41,349 bases of DNA. It comes from Humidesulfovibrio sp. (lineage in GTDB: Bacteria; Desulfobacterota; Desulfovibrionia; Desulfovibrionales; Desulfovibrionaceae). Where the stretch lies: positions 1 to 41,349 of the forward strand of contig NZ_JAUYFU010000002.1 in assembly GCF_030689645.1 (NCBI RefSeq), given 5' to 3'. The number at the start of each line of letters is the position of its first letter. Position 1 is the stretch's first letter. The notes beneath the pieces are model-generated. The model had not been told where the DNA came from and made no database searches. It saw nothing but the letters and a program-made list of their open reading frames with translations. Below are positions 16,020 through 23,547 of the stretch, piece by piece. Position numbers and translations under genes: made by a program.

Positions 16020-17570
16020 CTAATAGGCCCAGTACATGGTCATTATCGCGCACACGCCGGTGATGAGCATGGACACCACGAAGGCCGGACGGATGGCCGT
16101 GCTGGCCTCGCGGATCTTGTCGATGCTGGAGGCCGCGTTCTGCAGCTTGGCCGGGGAGATGACGCTGGCCAAGCCGCCGCCGATGGCGCTGCCAGCCGCC
16201 ACCACGATGCCCGAGGCGCCGATCTTCTCCGACGTGGACAGGTGCAGCTTGGTCAGCATGGCGATGGACGAGGATTCCGAACCGGAGATGAATCCGCCAA
16301 GCAGGCCCAAAAATGGGGCCATGGCCGCGTAGAACTTGCCGAAGAGCCCGGCTGAGGCGTCGGCCATGACGTAGATCATGTTCTGCGTCGGCACTGCCAG
16401 CTTCCAGTCCGCGCCCTTGCCGGAATGGTTCATGACGTAGGCGATGGCGAAGAACACCGATGCCGACATGATGGGCCGCATGGCCCGCTTGGCCGAAGTT
16501 TTGAGGCCGCGTCGCACCTGCTCGCCCGTGGCACGCATGATTGGCAGGGCCAGGAAGGTGCACACAACCACCCAGAAATAGGCCTGCCAGAACAGGCGCA
16601 GCTTTTCCGGGCTGCCGGGGATGATCTCCAGCGGCATGGCGTAATCAACAAACGTCATCTTGAAGAAGGGTAAAAACGGCGCGTTCAGAATCAGCGAGAA
16701 CACGGTGAGGATGATCCAGGGGGAGGTGGCGCGCAGCAGGGACAGGCGCTTCTCAGCCGCCAAATCCATTTCGTTCAGGAGGGCCCGATCCTGCAGGGTC
16801 TTGCCCGTGAGCTTCACGTAGCCCACCAGCACAGCGATGACGGCCAGGCCGGCGGCGATGCCGGTGATGGTGACCAGACCAGCGTGTGCCATGAGGATGG
16901 CCACCACGCCAGCGGTGAGGCCAGCCAGCAGCGCAGGCACAAGGCCCTTTTTGACCATGGCCGTGCCGCCCGTGAGCTGCAGCATGCCAAGGGCGATGCA
17001 GGTGCTGATCACCGGCATGTAATAGGCGAAGTGCAGGCCGACCTCCTGCACGGGCTTGCCCACGAACTGGGCGAAGACCACTGCGGGAATGCCGAGCAGC
17101 GCATAGGTGCACAGGGCGTCGTAGCCGATGGCGGGAAGCAGGATGGCCGCAAAGGTGGAGTAGCCGAGCGCTATCATGATGGGAGGCAGGATGGACACCG
17201 TCACCGCGCCGAGGCTGGTGAGCAGAATGCCAAAGCCAATGTTGATGATCATGATCTGCACGGTCTGCTGCCCGGGCGCGATGGTCTTCATGAGGGCCAC
17301 GACGCGGGCCACCGCCCCGGTCTCCTGCATGAGGGAGATCTGCATGATGCTGGCGGCCATGACCAGCGCGATGGGCAGAGAGGCCACAAGGCCAGCCAAC
17401 GAAGCGGTCAGCACCACCTCAGGCGGGGTTTGGAAATACAGCCAGGACACCAGGGCCGCCACCGCCCAGCCGATGTAGCCTGCGGTATCTGCGGCCACGC
17501 GGTAGACCAGCAGCAAGAAAAATATGGCGATGACGGGAAAAAAAGCAAACAGAACTGAAATGATATCCAT
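16020..17570 (-). CDS. lctP: L-lactate permease, LctP family
   Basis: A 516-residue inner-membrane transporter with about 12-14 helices that should import lactate with protons. Family marks include the glycine- and proline-rich LGAVTVSILPPIMIALGYSTFAAILLPAIGYDALCTYALLGIPA block, PFLGLLGGFISGSESSSIAMLT, and the C-terminal GGGLASVISPAKLQNAAS. Lactate is the classic electron donor of Desulfovibrio-type bacteria, and the neighbouring hydrogenase suits that lifestyle. The ATG at 17570 is preferred over an in-frame GTG at 17582: GAGG lies at a good distance from the ATG but too close to the GTG. A perfect inverted repeat 115 bp upstream may be its operator, and a strong terminator follows. Confidence 0.93.
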   Translation of the reverse strand: MDIISVLFAFFPVIAIFFLLLVYRVAADTAGYIGWAVAALVSWLYFQTPPEVVLTASLAGLVASLPIALVMAASIMQISLMQETGAVARVVALMKTIAPGQQTVQIMIINIGFGILLTSLGAVTVSILPPIMIALGYSTFAAILLPAIGYDALCTYALLGIPAVVFAQFVGKPVQEVGLHFAYYMPVISTCIALGMLQLTGGTAMVKKGLVPALLAGLTAGVVAILMAHAGLVTITGIAAGLAVIAVLVGYVKLTGKTLQDRALLNEMDLAAEKRLSLLRATSPWIILTVFSLILNAPFLPFFKMTFVDYAMPLEIIPGSPEKLRLFWQAYFWVVVCTFLALPIMRATGEQVRRGLKTSAKRAMRPIMSASVFFAIAYVMNHSGKGADWKLAVPTQNMIYVMADASAGLFGKFYAAMAPFLGLLGGFISGSESSSIAMLTKLHLSTSEKIGASGIVVAAGSAIGGGLASVISPAKLQNAASSIDKIREASTAIRPAFVVSMLITGVCAIMTMYWAY

Positions 17571-17938
17571 GACGTACCTCACCCTCCCTCAAAACATGAC
17601 GCCTGTAGCGGCCAGCACGGGCGGCCCGCGCAAACGGCACGGACCTGCCCAGCCTTTCGGCTCACCCCCCACCCACCTGTAAGTGAGTGCTCGCACTCGG
17701 CTGTTTCTTCGCGCACGGACGCGGACGATATTCGCCTGCGTCTTGAACCCGCGCCCGGAGGCTGGGTGAAAAAGTGGCTCGGAATGCGGCTTTGGAAGCG
17801 ATGACCAGGTGGCGTTGCGCACGCCCGCTCAGCGGCTTTGAAAAAAGGCATTATGCGTTTGCACCGCACAATGCAAGCACTTGCGCCAAATGATCTTCAA
17901 TGCGTTGCAATCAAGCAGCCCCTGTGCCAGGATGCGGC
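17571..17938. other. 368-bp divergent intergenic region (lactate permease / lipoprotein)
   Basis: Non-coding stretch that must hold promoters for the permease (minus) and the lipoprotein (plus). I see the palindrome at 17685-17698 and a smaller one, GCAAG-CA-CTTGC, at 17873-17884, close to the lipoprotein gene. I found no convincing -35/-10 pair and no RNA gene. Confidence 0.5.
17685..17698. promoter_or_regulatory. Perfect inverted repeat, candidate operator of the lactate permease gene
   Basis: GAGTGC-TC-GCACTC has perfect 6-bp arms, flanked by AAGT on the left. Its form resembles TetR-family operators. It lies 115 bp upstream of the permease start and about 240 bp from the lipoprotein start. 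The regulator is not in the window. Confidence 0.5.
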
Positions 17939-18460
17939 ATGCTTGCACGCCGCCGTTCAGTTACACAGCTTCTGGCCGTGTTCGCCATCTTGTGCGCCTG
18001 CCTGTGCGGATGCTCCGGCCCCGTGGACACGGTTCGCCAAGCGCGCATAAGCCCGGACGAAAGCGTCACTGTTGAACAGGCTCTCACGCGCTATCCCTAC
18101 TTCAAGAAAATCGAATGGACCACATACGAGGACAAGGACGGCAAGCGCTTTGTCGAAGCCGTCTGCGACATAGACGTGGCGGCAAACTGCCGCGATGTGA
18201 GCCAGGTCGGGCTCAAACTGGCCCGTCGCGATGTGGTCCGGGATTTTTTCGTGGCGCGCTTCGTGGTTGACGGGCTGCCCGCCAGAGCGCGCGCGCTGGA
18301 GGCCCAGCATGTCACCCAATGCTCCAACGGTTCGCGCCTCGTCATAGCTGACCCAAAATATCTGCGCGCCATCTACAACCGCGAGCCGGTGCGCTTCTTC
18401 TGCCTGGAGGGGCTCAATTGCCCAAGCCAGGGCGCCCCCCCGCAGAATCCGCCCCAATAG
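17939..18460 (+). CDS. Lipoprotein of unknown function
   Basis: A 173-residue protein with a basic N-terminus (MLARRRS), a hydrophobic core (LLAVFAILCACLC) and a lipobox ending at GCSG near residue 26, so it is probably lipid-anchored. The mature part opens with a region containing SVTVEQALTRYPYFKKIEWT and DGKRFVEAVCDID. It also has a long middle segment with two Cys and a Pro/Gln-rich tail (GAPPQNPPQ). I recognise no family. The ATG at 17939 is chosen because AGGA precedes it; the open frame upstream lacks a signal. Its last 47 bases overlap the 3' end of the convergent flavodoxin-family gene, leaving no room for a terminator between them. Confidence 0.65.
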   Translation: MLARRRSVTQLLAVFAILCACLCGCSGPVDTVRQARISPDESVTVEQALTRYPYFKKIEWTTYEDKDGKRFVEAVCDIDVAANCRDVSQVGLKLARRDVVRDFFVARFVVDGLPARARALEAQHVTQCSNGSRLVIADPKYLRAIYNREPVRFFCLEGLNCPSQGAPPQNPPQ

Positions 18461-19031
18461 CAAGCGAACGCCCAAGAGCGCGCGCCTCCTCCAGCACCTC
18501 TTCTCGTTTCTGCACATCGCCCAGGTGGTAGACCTTGCACGCCCGCAGCAGTCTGCTGTGGCTGAAGCCCAGCCAGTTGAAGAAATAGGCGTAGCGCGGA
18601 AAGATGTCCGCAAACAGATCCTCACGCGGGTGCCCCTGGGCAATGACGAAGCACAGCGTCTTGCCCGGCGCGAGGCGCGTGCGCTTGTCCTTATTAAAGG
18701 CATAATCCGGCGTTAAAAAACTGTATGTGCGGTCGATGAAGGCCTTGAGCTGGGCCGTGACCTCCCCGAAGTACACCGGAGTGGCCAAAACCAGAACGTC
18801 GCAGTGGCGAACGGCCTCCAGAACCGGGGTCAGCCCATCCTTTAATACACAGGCCTCAAACCTGGTCTTGCACAGCAGGCATCCCTGGCAACCTCGATAC
18901 TCGAGCGAGTTGAGGGCAAAGGTGGTCACCTGCGCACCCTCCCCTGTGGCGGCCTCGCACAGGGCGGAGGCCATTGAGGCGCTGTTGCCCATTGGCCGCG
19001 GGCTGCCCTGCAAGCAAACGATGCGCCTCAT
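18414..19031 (-). CDS. NAD(P)H-dependent FMN reductase / flavodoxin-fold protein
   Basis: A 205-residue flavodoxin-fold protein. The FMN phosphate loop is GSPRPMGNS (9-17). It is followed by YRGCQGCLLC (Cys48, 51 and 54) with another Cys at 61, then LATPVYFGEVTAQLKAFIDR, the typical second flavin-binding stretch. Proteins of this group (iron-sulfur flavoproteins and related NADPH-FMN reductases) transfer electrons or reduce small molecules in the cytoplasm. The CxxCxxC...C pattern could hold an iron-sulfur cluster, as in Isf. It sits second in an operon after the thiamine-binding-type gene, with a four-base overlap (19028-19031). The actual substrate is unknown. Confidence 0.8.
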   Translation of the reverse strand: MRRIVCLQGSPRPMGNSASMASALCEAATGEGAQVTTFALNSLEYRGCQGCLLCKTRFEACVLKDGLTPVLEAVRHCDVLVLATPVYFGEVTAQLKAFIDRTYSFLTPDYAFNKDKRTRLAPGKTLCFVIAQGHPREDLFADIFPRYAYFFNWLGFSHSRLLRACKVYHLGDVQKREEVLEEARALGRSLAIGADSAGGRPGLGN

Positions 19032-19342
19032 CCGTCCCCCCCCACGTCGACCAGCGCGCGCTCCACAGAAGCTGTCTTGCCTTCAAGGCCCCTGCTGCGC
19101 CCGCGCCGCCAATCGGCCTTCATGGTCAGGTAGACGCGGTCGCTATCAGCCGAAAGCGCTTTAAAGCAGGCATCCACCACAATCTGCACCTCGTCCCACT
19201 CGCCCTCAATGCAGGTGCCCATGGGCGTAAGCTGATGCGCCAGGCCGCTGGCGCGAATGATCCCCACGGCCCTGGCCACATGGAGGCCAACGCTCTGGCC
19301 TTTATCCATGGGAAAAATCGAAAGTTCCACAATGACGCTCAT
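19028..19342 (-). CDS. MTH1187/YkoF-type thiamine-binding protein
   Basis: A 104-residue protein whose main part is one ferredoxin-like domain: SVIVELSIFPMDKGQSVGLHVARA, then LTPMGTCIEGEWDEV and a final RVYLTMKADWRRGR. This is the pattern of the DUF77/MTH1187 family, small oligomeric cytoplasmic proteins of which some members bind thiamine; the exact role of most is unproven. GGAGG-type sequence (complement of CCCTCC at 19346-19351) lies just upstream of the ATG. Its TGA overlaps the ATG of the flavodoxin-fold gene by four bases, so they are coupled. It is divergent from the hydrogenase operon. Confidence 0.78.
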   Translation of the reverse strand: MSVIVELSIFPMDKGQSVGLHVARAVGIIRASGLAHQLTPMGTCIEGEWDEVQIVVDACFKALSADSDRVYLTMKADWRRGRSRGLEGKTASVERALVDVGGDG

Positions 19343-19591
19343 TTACCCTCCTCACCCAGAGATGTCCGGCTCAACATTTGGCACAAGAGGCACCCTTACG
19401 GAACAATGCCGCACGCTAGCCACCTGCGTCAACGCCAACGTGGTCACAAGTTCTTTAAGCGCAATTTTAGGTAGTTATCGATTAATTCTAGGTTCAACAC
19501 CACCACAGCCGTCCAGTTTTTTTCGCACAGGCCCTTGCCATTGTTCTTATATCCAGCTAAGGAAGCAGCAGCTAACCCACTGATATGGTTG

Positions 19592-19597
19592 TATAAT
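19592..19597 (+). promoter_or_regulatory. Candidate -10 box for the hyn operon
   Basis: A perfect TATAAT about 120 bp upstream of the hynB start, in the A/T-rich part of the leader. The matching -35 position (CAGCTA) is poor, so an activator or a different start may be used. Confidence 0.35.
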
Positions 19598-19619
19598 TTT
19601 TTCAGTTTAGTATGGCAGA

Positions 19620-19648
19620 CGTGCTACGTATGTGGCGATCGTAGCACG
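19620..19648 (+). promoter_or_regulatory. Inverted repeat in the hyn leader
   Basis: CGTGCTACG (19620-19628) and CGTAGCACG (19640-19648) are perfect 9-bp arms 11 bp apart. They lie 65-93 bp upstream of hynB, just past the candidate -10. This could be a repressor operator spanning two helical turns, or a 5' stem-loop that stabilises the message. Confidence 0.55.
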
Positions 19649-19712
19649 CGAGTCATGCCCCCAAGTTCAAGAGGCGTATCCGTCACGTTTTACCATAATC
19701 TGGAGGTGTTGT

Positions 19713-20690
19713 ATGAAGGTTTCCGTAGGACATGGCTTGAGCGGCGCCGAAAAACGCCTTGAAGAGCGCGGCATTTCCCGTCGCGACTTCATGAAATTCT
19801 GCGGCACCATCGCTGCGGCCATGGGCATGGGCCCGGCCTTTGCTCCGCAAATCGCTGCTGCCCTCACGTCGGACAACCGTCCTTCCGTCATCTGGCTGCA
19901 CAACGCGGAATGCACCGGCTGTTCCGAGTCCATCCTGCGCACTGCCGCCCCGTACATCGACGCCCTGATCCTGGACGTCATCTCCCTGGAATACCAGGAG
20001 ACCATCATGGCCGCCGCTGGCGAAATGGCCGAAAAGGCCCTGCACGACGCCATGAAGAAGCCCTACCTCTGCGTGGTTGAGGGCGGCATCCCCATGAAGG
20101 ACGGCGGCATCTACGGCATGGTCGGCGGACACACCATGCTCGACATCTGCAAGAAGGTCATTCCAAAGGCCCTGGCCACCATCGCCTACGGCACATGCGC
20201 CACCTACGGCGGCGTGCAGGCGGCCAAGCCGAACCCGACCGACACCAGGGGTGTTGACGAAGTGTTCCCCAAGGCCACCATCATCAACGTGCCCGGCTGC
20301 CCGCCCAACCCGGTCAACCTGGTCGGCACCGTCATCGCCGCCATCGACACCGTGGTGAACAAGAAGCCCCTGCCCAAGCTTGACGACCTCAAGCGCCCGC
20401 TGGTCTTCTTCGGCGAGACCGTTCACGACAAGTGCGAGCGCCTGCCCTTCTTCGAGAAGGACCAGTTCGCCATGACCTTTGACTCCCCCGAGGCCAAAAA
20501 GGGCTGGTGCCTGTACAAGGTCGGCTGCAAGGGCCCCTACACCTACAACAACTGCCCCACCAAGAAGTTCAACCCCCTCGACAAGGGCGTTGGCGTGAAC
20601 TGGCCCGTTCAGGCCGGTCACCCCTGCATCGGCTGCAGCGAGCCCAAGTTCTGGGATACCATGAGCCCCTTCTACGAAGAGCAGAAGTAG
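19713..20690 (+). CDS. hynB: Periplasmic [NiFe] hydrogenase small subunit
   Basis: A 325-residue precursor with a Tat signal (SRRDFMK at 22-28 followed by a hydrophobic stretch and APQIAAA). It is thus exported folded together with the large subunit. It carries the electron relay: proximal [4Fe-4S] cysteines in [16 protein letters not shown] and PGCPPNP; distal [4Fe-4S] in [18 protein letters not shown]; and the medial [3Fe-4S] site in NNCP...[16 protein letters not shown], with Pro in place of a fourth Cys. This is the group 1 uptake-type arrangement that passes electrons to c-type cytochromes in Desulfovibrio. The start at 19713 is set by GGAGGT at 19702-19707. Gene letters follow the D. 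vulgaris convention (B small, A large). First gene of the operon. Confidence 0.96.
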   Translation: MKVSVGHGLSGAEKRLEERGISRRDFMKFCGTIAAAMGMGPAFAPQIAAALTSDNRPSVIWLHNAECTGCSESILRTAAPYIDALILDVISLEYQETIMAAAGEMAEKALHDAMKKPYLCVVEGGIPMKDGGIYGMVGGHTMLDICKKVIPKALATIAYGTCATYGGVQAAKPNPTDTRGVDEVFPKATIINVPGCPPNPVNLVGTVIAAIDTVVNKKPLPKLDDLKRPLVFFGETVHDKCERLPFFEKDQFAMTFDSPEAKKGWCLYKVGCKGPYTYNNCPTKKFNPLDKGVGVNWPVQAGHPCIGCSEPKFWDTMSPFYEEQK

Positions 20691-20695
20691 GCGTT

Positions 20696-20719
20696 ACCGG
20701 AAAGACTCGTTCATCCGGT
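20696..20719 (+). promoter_or_regulatory. Intercistronic hairpin between hynB and hynA
   Basis: ACCGGA (20696-20701) pairs with TCCGGT (20714-20719) across a 12-base loop in the 78-bp gap. No T run follows, so it is more likely an mRNA-stability or processing element than a terminator. Confidence 0.4.
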
Positions 20720-20768
20720 TGTTTCAAGGCAGTTTACGCGACTTTAACTCCCCATAGGAGGACAGAAT

Positions 20769-22469
20769 ATGTCTGGTTCCAAACCTCAGGCCATCCCGGT
20801 CACGCCTAAGAGCAACTTCTCCGGCCCGGTCATTGTCGACCCGGTCACCCGTATCGAAGGCCACCTGCGCATCGACGCCACCGTTGAGAACGGCAAAATC
20901 GTCGATGTGCGCAGCAGCTCGCAGCTGTTCCGCGGCCTGGAGATCATCCTGAAGGGCCGCGACCCGCGCGACGCCCAGCACTTCACCCAGCGCTCCTGCG
21001 GCGTCTGCACCTACGTGCACGCCCTGGCCAGCACCCGCGCCGTCGACAACGCCGTGAAGGTGAAGATCCCGAAGAACGCCACCATCATGCGCAATCTGGT
21101 CATGGGCTCCCAGTTCCTGCATGACCACATCGTGCATTTCTATCACCTGCACGCCCTTGACTGGGTCAACGTCGCCAACGCGCTCAAGGCCGACCCGGCC
21201 AAGACCGCGGCCCTGTCCAACAGCCTTTCCCCGAACCGCAAAGAGACCGCGGCTCAGTTCAAGGCCGTTCAGGACAAGGTCGGCGCGCTCATCGCCTCCG
21301 GCAAGCTCGGCATCTTCACCAACGCCTACTTCCTGGGCGAGAAGAAGAACGAGGCCTACTACCTGCCCGCCGAGGCCGACCTCATGGCCACCAAGCACTA
21401 CCTTGACGCCCTGCACATGCAGGTCAAGGCCGCCCGCGCCATGGCCATCTTCGGCGCCAAGAACCCCCACACCCAGTTCACGGTTGTCGGCGGCGTCACC
21501 AACTACGACGCCCTGAAGCCCGAGCGCGTGGCCGAGTTCAAGGCCCTCACCGACGAAGTCATCGCCTTCATCAAGGACTACTACATTCCCGACCTGCTGG
21601 CCGTGGCGGGCTTCTACAAGGACTGGAGCAAGATTGGCGGCACCACCAACTTCTTCAGCTGCGGCGAGTTCCCCACCGACGAGTACAACCTTGATTCCCG
21701 CTTCCTGCCCCAGGGCGTCATCATGAAGCGCGACCTCACCAAGGTCGCCAACTTCGACTCCAAGCTCATCAAAGAGCACGTGGCCCACAGCTGGTACGTT
21801 GGCGACAAGGCTCTGCACCCCTACGAGGGAGTCACCGAGCCCAAGTACACCAACCTCAACGACAAAGACCGCTACTCCTGGATGAAGGCCCCCCGCTACA
21901 ACGGCGAGGCCATGGAAACCGGCCCCCTGGCCACCGTGCTCGTCGCCTTCGCCCGCGGCCACAAGCCCACGGTCGATGCGGTGAACTTCGTGCTCAAGAC
22001 CCTGAACGTCGGCCCTGACGCCCTGTTCTCGACTCTGGGCCGCACCGCCGCCCGCGGCATCGAGACCCTGGTCATCGCCAACCAGATGCAGACCTGGCTC
22101 GATGCCCTGGTCGGCAACGTCAAGAGCGGCGATTCCGAGCTGTACACCCCCTGGAAGATGCCCCAGGAAGCTGAAGGCGTCGGCTTTGTGCAGGCCCCCC
22201 GCGGCATGCTGAGCCACTGGATCAAGATCAAGAAGGGCAAGATCGAGAACTTCCAGCTCGTGGTGCCCTCCACCTGGAGCCTTGGCCCCCGCTGCGCCGC
22301 CGGCAAGCTCGGCCCCGTGGAAGAGGCCCTCATGGGCACCCCGATCTTCGACCCGGCCCGTCCGGTCGAGATCCTGCGCACGGTCCACAGCTTCGACCCC
22401 TGCATCGCCTGCGGCGTGCACGTGCTCGACGCCAAGACCGGCAAGACCGCCAGCTTCAAGGTGTTGTAA
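20769..22469 (+). CDS. hynA: [NiFe] hydrogenase large subunit
   Basis: A 566-residue catalytic subunit that oxidises or produces H2 in the periplasm. The N-terminal nickel-iron motif is RSCGVC (75-80, ligands Cys77 and Cys80). The C-terminal motif is DPCIACGVH (ligands Cys545 and Cys548, His551), both as cysteine, so this is a [NiFe] rather than a [NiFeSe] enzyme. The 15 residues after His551 (VLDAKTGKTASFKVL) are the extension removed by the maturation protease, which is encoded downstream. It has no signal peptide and is exported with the small subunit. AGGAGGACAG precedes the ATG. A terminator-like hairpin follows before the maturation genes. Confidence 0.97.
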   Translation: MSGSKPQAIPVTPKSNFSGPVIVDPVTRIEGHLRIDATVENGKIVDVRSSSQLFRGLEIILKGRDPRDAQHFTQRSCGVCTYVHALASTRAVDNAVKVKIPKNATIMRNLVMGSQFLHDHIVHFYHLHALDWVNVANALKADPAKTAALSNSLSPNRKETAAQFKAVQDKVGALIASGKLGIFTNAYFLGEKKNEAYYLPAEADLMATKHYLDALHMQVKAARAMAIFGAKNPHTQFTVVGGVTNYDALKPERVAEFKALTDEVIAFIKDYYIPDLLAVAGFYKDWSKIGGTTNFFSCGEFPTDEYNLDSRFLPQGVIMKRDLTKVANFDSKLIKEHVAHSWYVGDKALHPYEGVTEPKYTNLNDKDRYSWMKAPRYNGEAMETGPLATVLVAFARGHKPTVDAVNFVLKTLNVGPDALFSTLGRTAARGIETLVIANQMQTWLDALVGNVKSGDSELYTPWKMPQEAEGVGFVQAPRGMLSHWIKIKKGKIENFQLVVPSTWSLGPRCAAGKLGPVEEALMGTPIFDPARPVEILRTVHSFDPCIACGVHVLDAKTGKTASFKVL

Positions 22470-22489
22470 ACCGCATTAGCATCCTGTAA

Positions 22490-22529
22490 GGGACGGGGAT
22501 CCGGGCAGCCGGGTTCCCGTCCCCTTTTT
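22490..22529 (+). terminator. Terminator inside the hydrogenase operon
   Basis: GGGACGGG (22490-22497) pairs with CCCGTCCC (22516-22523), extended by an inner CCGG/CCGG pair, and a run of five T follows at 22525-22529. It lies between hynA and hynC, only 18 bp before the hynC ATG. It should reduce, but not abolish, transcription of the maturation genes. Confidence 0.75.
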
Positions 22530-22547
22530 CAACGAAACCGAGGCCGC

Positions 22548-23081
22548 ATGACCACCGAGCAGAAACGCATCCTTGTCCTTGGCGTGGGCAACATACTCTT
22601 CACCGACGAGGGCATCGGCGTTCGCGCCGCCGAAGAGCTTGAGCGCCTCTACGAATTTTCGGACAACGTGACCGTGATGGACGGCGGCACCCTGGGCACG
22701 CGGCTCATGGACCCCATCCTGAACTGCGACATGCTCGTCGTCGTTGACGCCGTGCTGGGCGACGGCCCTGCGGGAAGCATCTACCGCCTCACCGGCGAAG
22801 ACCTGCGCAAGAGCCTGGCGTTCAAAGACTCCATGCACCAGACAGATCTGGTGGACACGCTCATCATGTGCGAGATCGTGGGCACCCGCCCAGAGGCCGT
22901 GATCATCGGCATGGAGCCCCACGACTACCACACCATGGCCCTTGAGCTCTCGCCCGTGAGCAAAGAGCGCCAGGAGGCCCTCATGGGCTTCGTGCTTGAG
23001 GAAATCGTCAAGGCTGGCGGAACATTCGCCAAAAGAGCCGTCCCAGGACCCCTCACCCAGGAGAGAGAACCATGTGCTTAG
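22548..23081 (+). CDS. hynC: Hydrogenase maturation protease (HyaD/HybD/HynC type)
   Basis: A 177-residue endopeptidase that cleaves the C-terminal extension of the large subunit after nickel is inserted, in the cytoplasm before export. The three nickel-sensing residues known from E. coli HybD (Glu16, Asp62, His93) are all present: Glu21 in LFTDEGIGV, Asp67 in VVVDAVLG, and His97 in SMHQTDLVD. The glycine motif VLGVGNIL is at 10-17. It is specific to one large subunit as a rule, here surely HynA. A terminator-like hairpin separates it from hynA, and its stop overlaps hypC by 10 bases. It is slightly longer than HybD, by a C-terminal tail. Confidence 0.94.
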   Translation: MTTEQKRILVLGVGNILFTDEGIGVRAAEELERLYEFSDNVTVMDGGTLGTRLMDPILNCDMLVVVDAVLGDGPAGSIYRLTGEDLRKSLAFKDSMHQTDLVDTLIMCEIVGTRPEAVIIGMEPHDYHTMALELSPVSKERQEALMGFVLEEIVKAGGTFAKRAVPGPLTQEREPCA

Positions 23082-23335
23082 CCGTTCCCGCTGAAGTCAT
23101 CTCCATCGAGGACCAGGTCGCCACCTGCCGCGTGGGCGAGGGCGACACCACCATCACCGCATCGCTCATGGTCCTGGACGAGGAGATCAACATCGGCGAC
23201 TTCCTCATCCTGCATGCTGGCTTCGCCATCCGCAAGCTCGACCCGCTTGAGGCCCAGCAGACCTTGCAGATTTTGCGCGATGTCATAGCCGCAGCAGAAG
23301 AGGCCGGCATCAAGCAGGACCGCGTCGTCATCTAA
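23072..23335 (+). CDS. hypC: Hydrogenase assembly chaperone HypC
   Basis: An 87-residue chaperone with the invariant N-terminus MCLAVPAEV, whose Cys2 forms a bond with the large subunit precursor and carries the Fe(CN)2CO group with HypD. The body has VGDTTITASLMV- and IGDFLILHAGFAI-type strands and a helical tail. Its ATG lies within the last codons of hynC (overlap 23072-23081), with GGAGAGA just upstream. The partner genes hypA, B, D, E and F are not in the window. It is followed by the strong terminator that ends the operon. Confidence 0.96.
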   Translation: MCLAVPAEVISIEDQVATCRVGEGDTTITASLMVLDEEINIGDFLILHAGFAIRKLDPLEAQQTLQILRDVIAAAEEAGIKQDRVVI

Positions 23336-23362
23336 CTCAAAATCAAAATAGACCTACGCGCG

Positions 23363-23400
23363 AAAAAGGCCATGCGGAAAGCTCTCCGCATGGCCTTTTT
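23363..23400 (+). terminator. Strong bidirectional terminator after hypC
   Basis: Perfect 16-base arms (23363-23378 and 23385-23400) with a six-base loop; the arms begin with AAAAA and end with TTTTT, and one more T follows. It ends the hydrogenase operon. Confidence 0.95.
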
Positions 23401-23547
23401 TCCTGCCCGAAAGGTTGGTTTGAAACATCCCTGCGCAGCGTGACCCCGGATTGCTGCTTCCTGAAGCGCCACGCCACGCTTAAATTGACCTGCGGCTCAC
23501 CACGATCCATAATCTCCATTGCCCGCAAGAAGGAGGCCCAGACACCT

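Larger units (their letters stand above)
19343..19712. other. 370-bp promoter region upstream of the hydrogenase operon
   Basis: A non-coding stretch, A/T-rich compared with the neighbouring genes, between the divergent thiamine-binding-type gene and hynB. It carries a TATAAT hexamer (19592-19597) without a good -35 at 17 bp, and downstream of it the 9-bp-armed dyad at 19620-19648. I see no ORF or RNA gene here. Confidence 0.5.

Noticed and set aside
17571-17582. GTG start of the lactate permease at 17582
   Set aside because: The purine-rich ribosome site directly abuts the GTG, while it is correctly spaced from the ATG at 17570.
19372-19388. Possible sigma54 promoter (TTGGCAC...GGCACC) before hyn
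   Set aside because: The spacing between the GG and GC elements is two bases too short for a -24/-12 promoter.
20724-22421. A 565-codon open frame antisense to hynA
   Set aside because: Composition of a complementary-strand shadow; hynA is certain.
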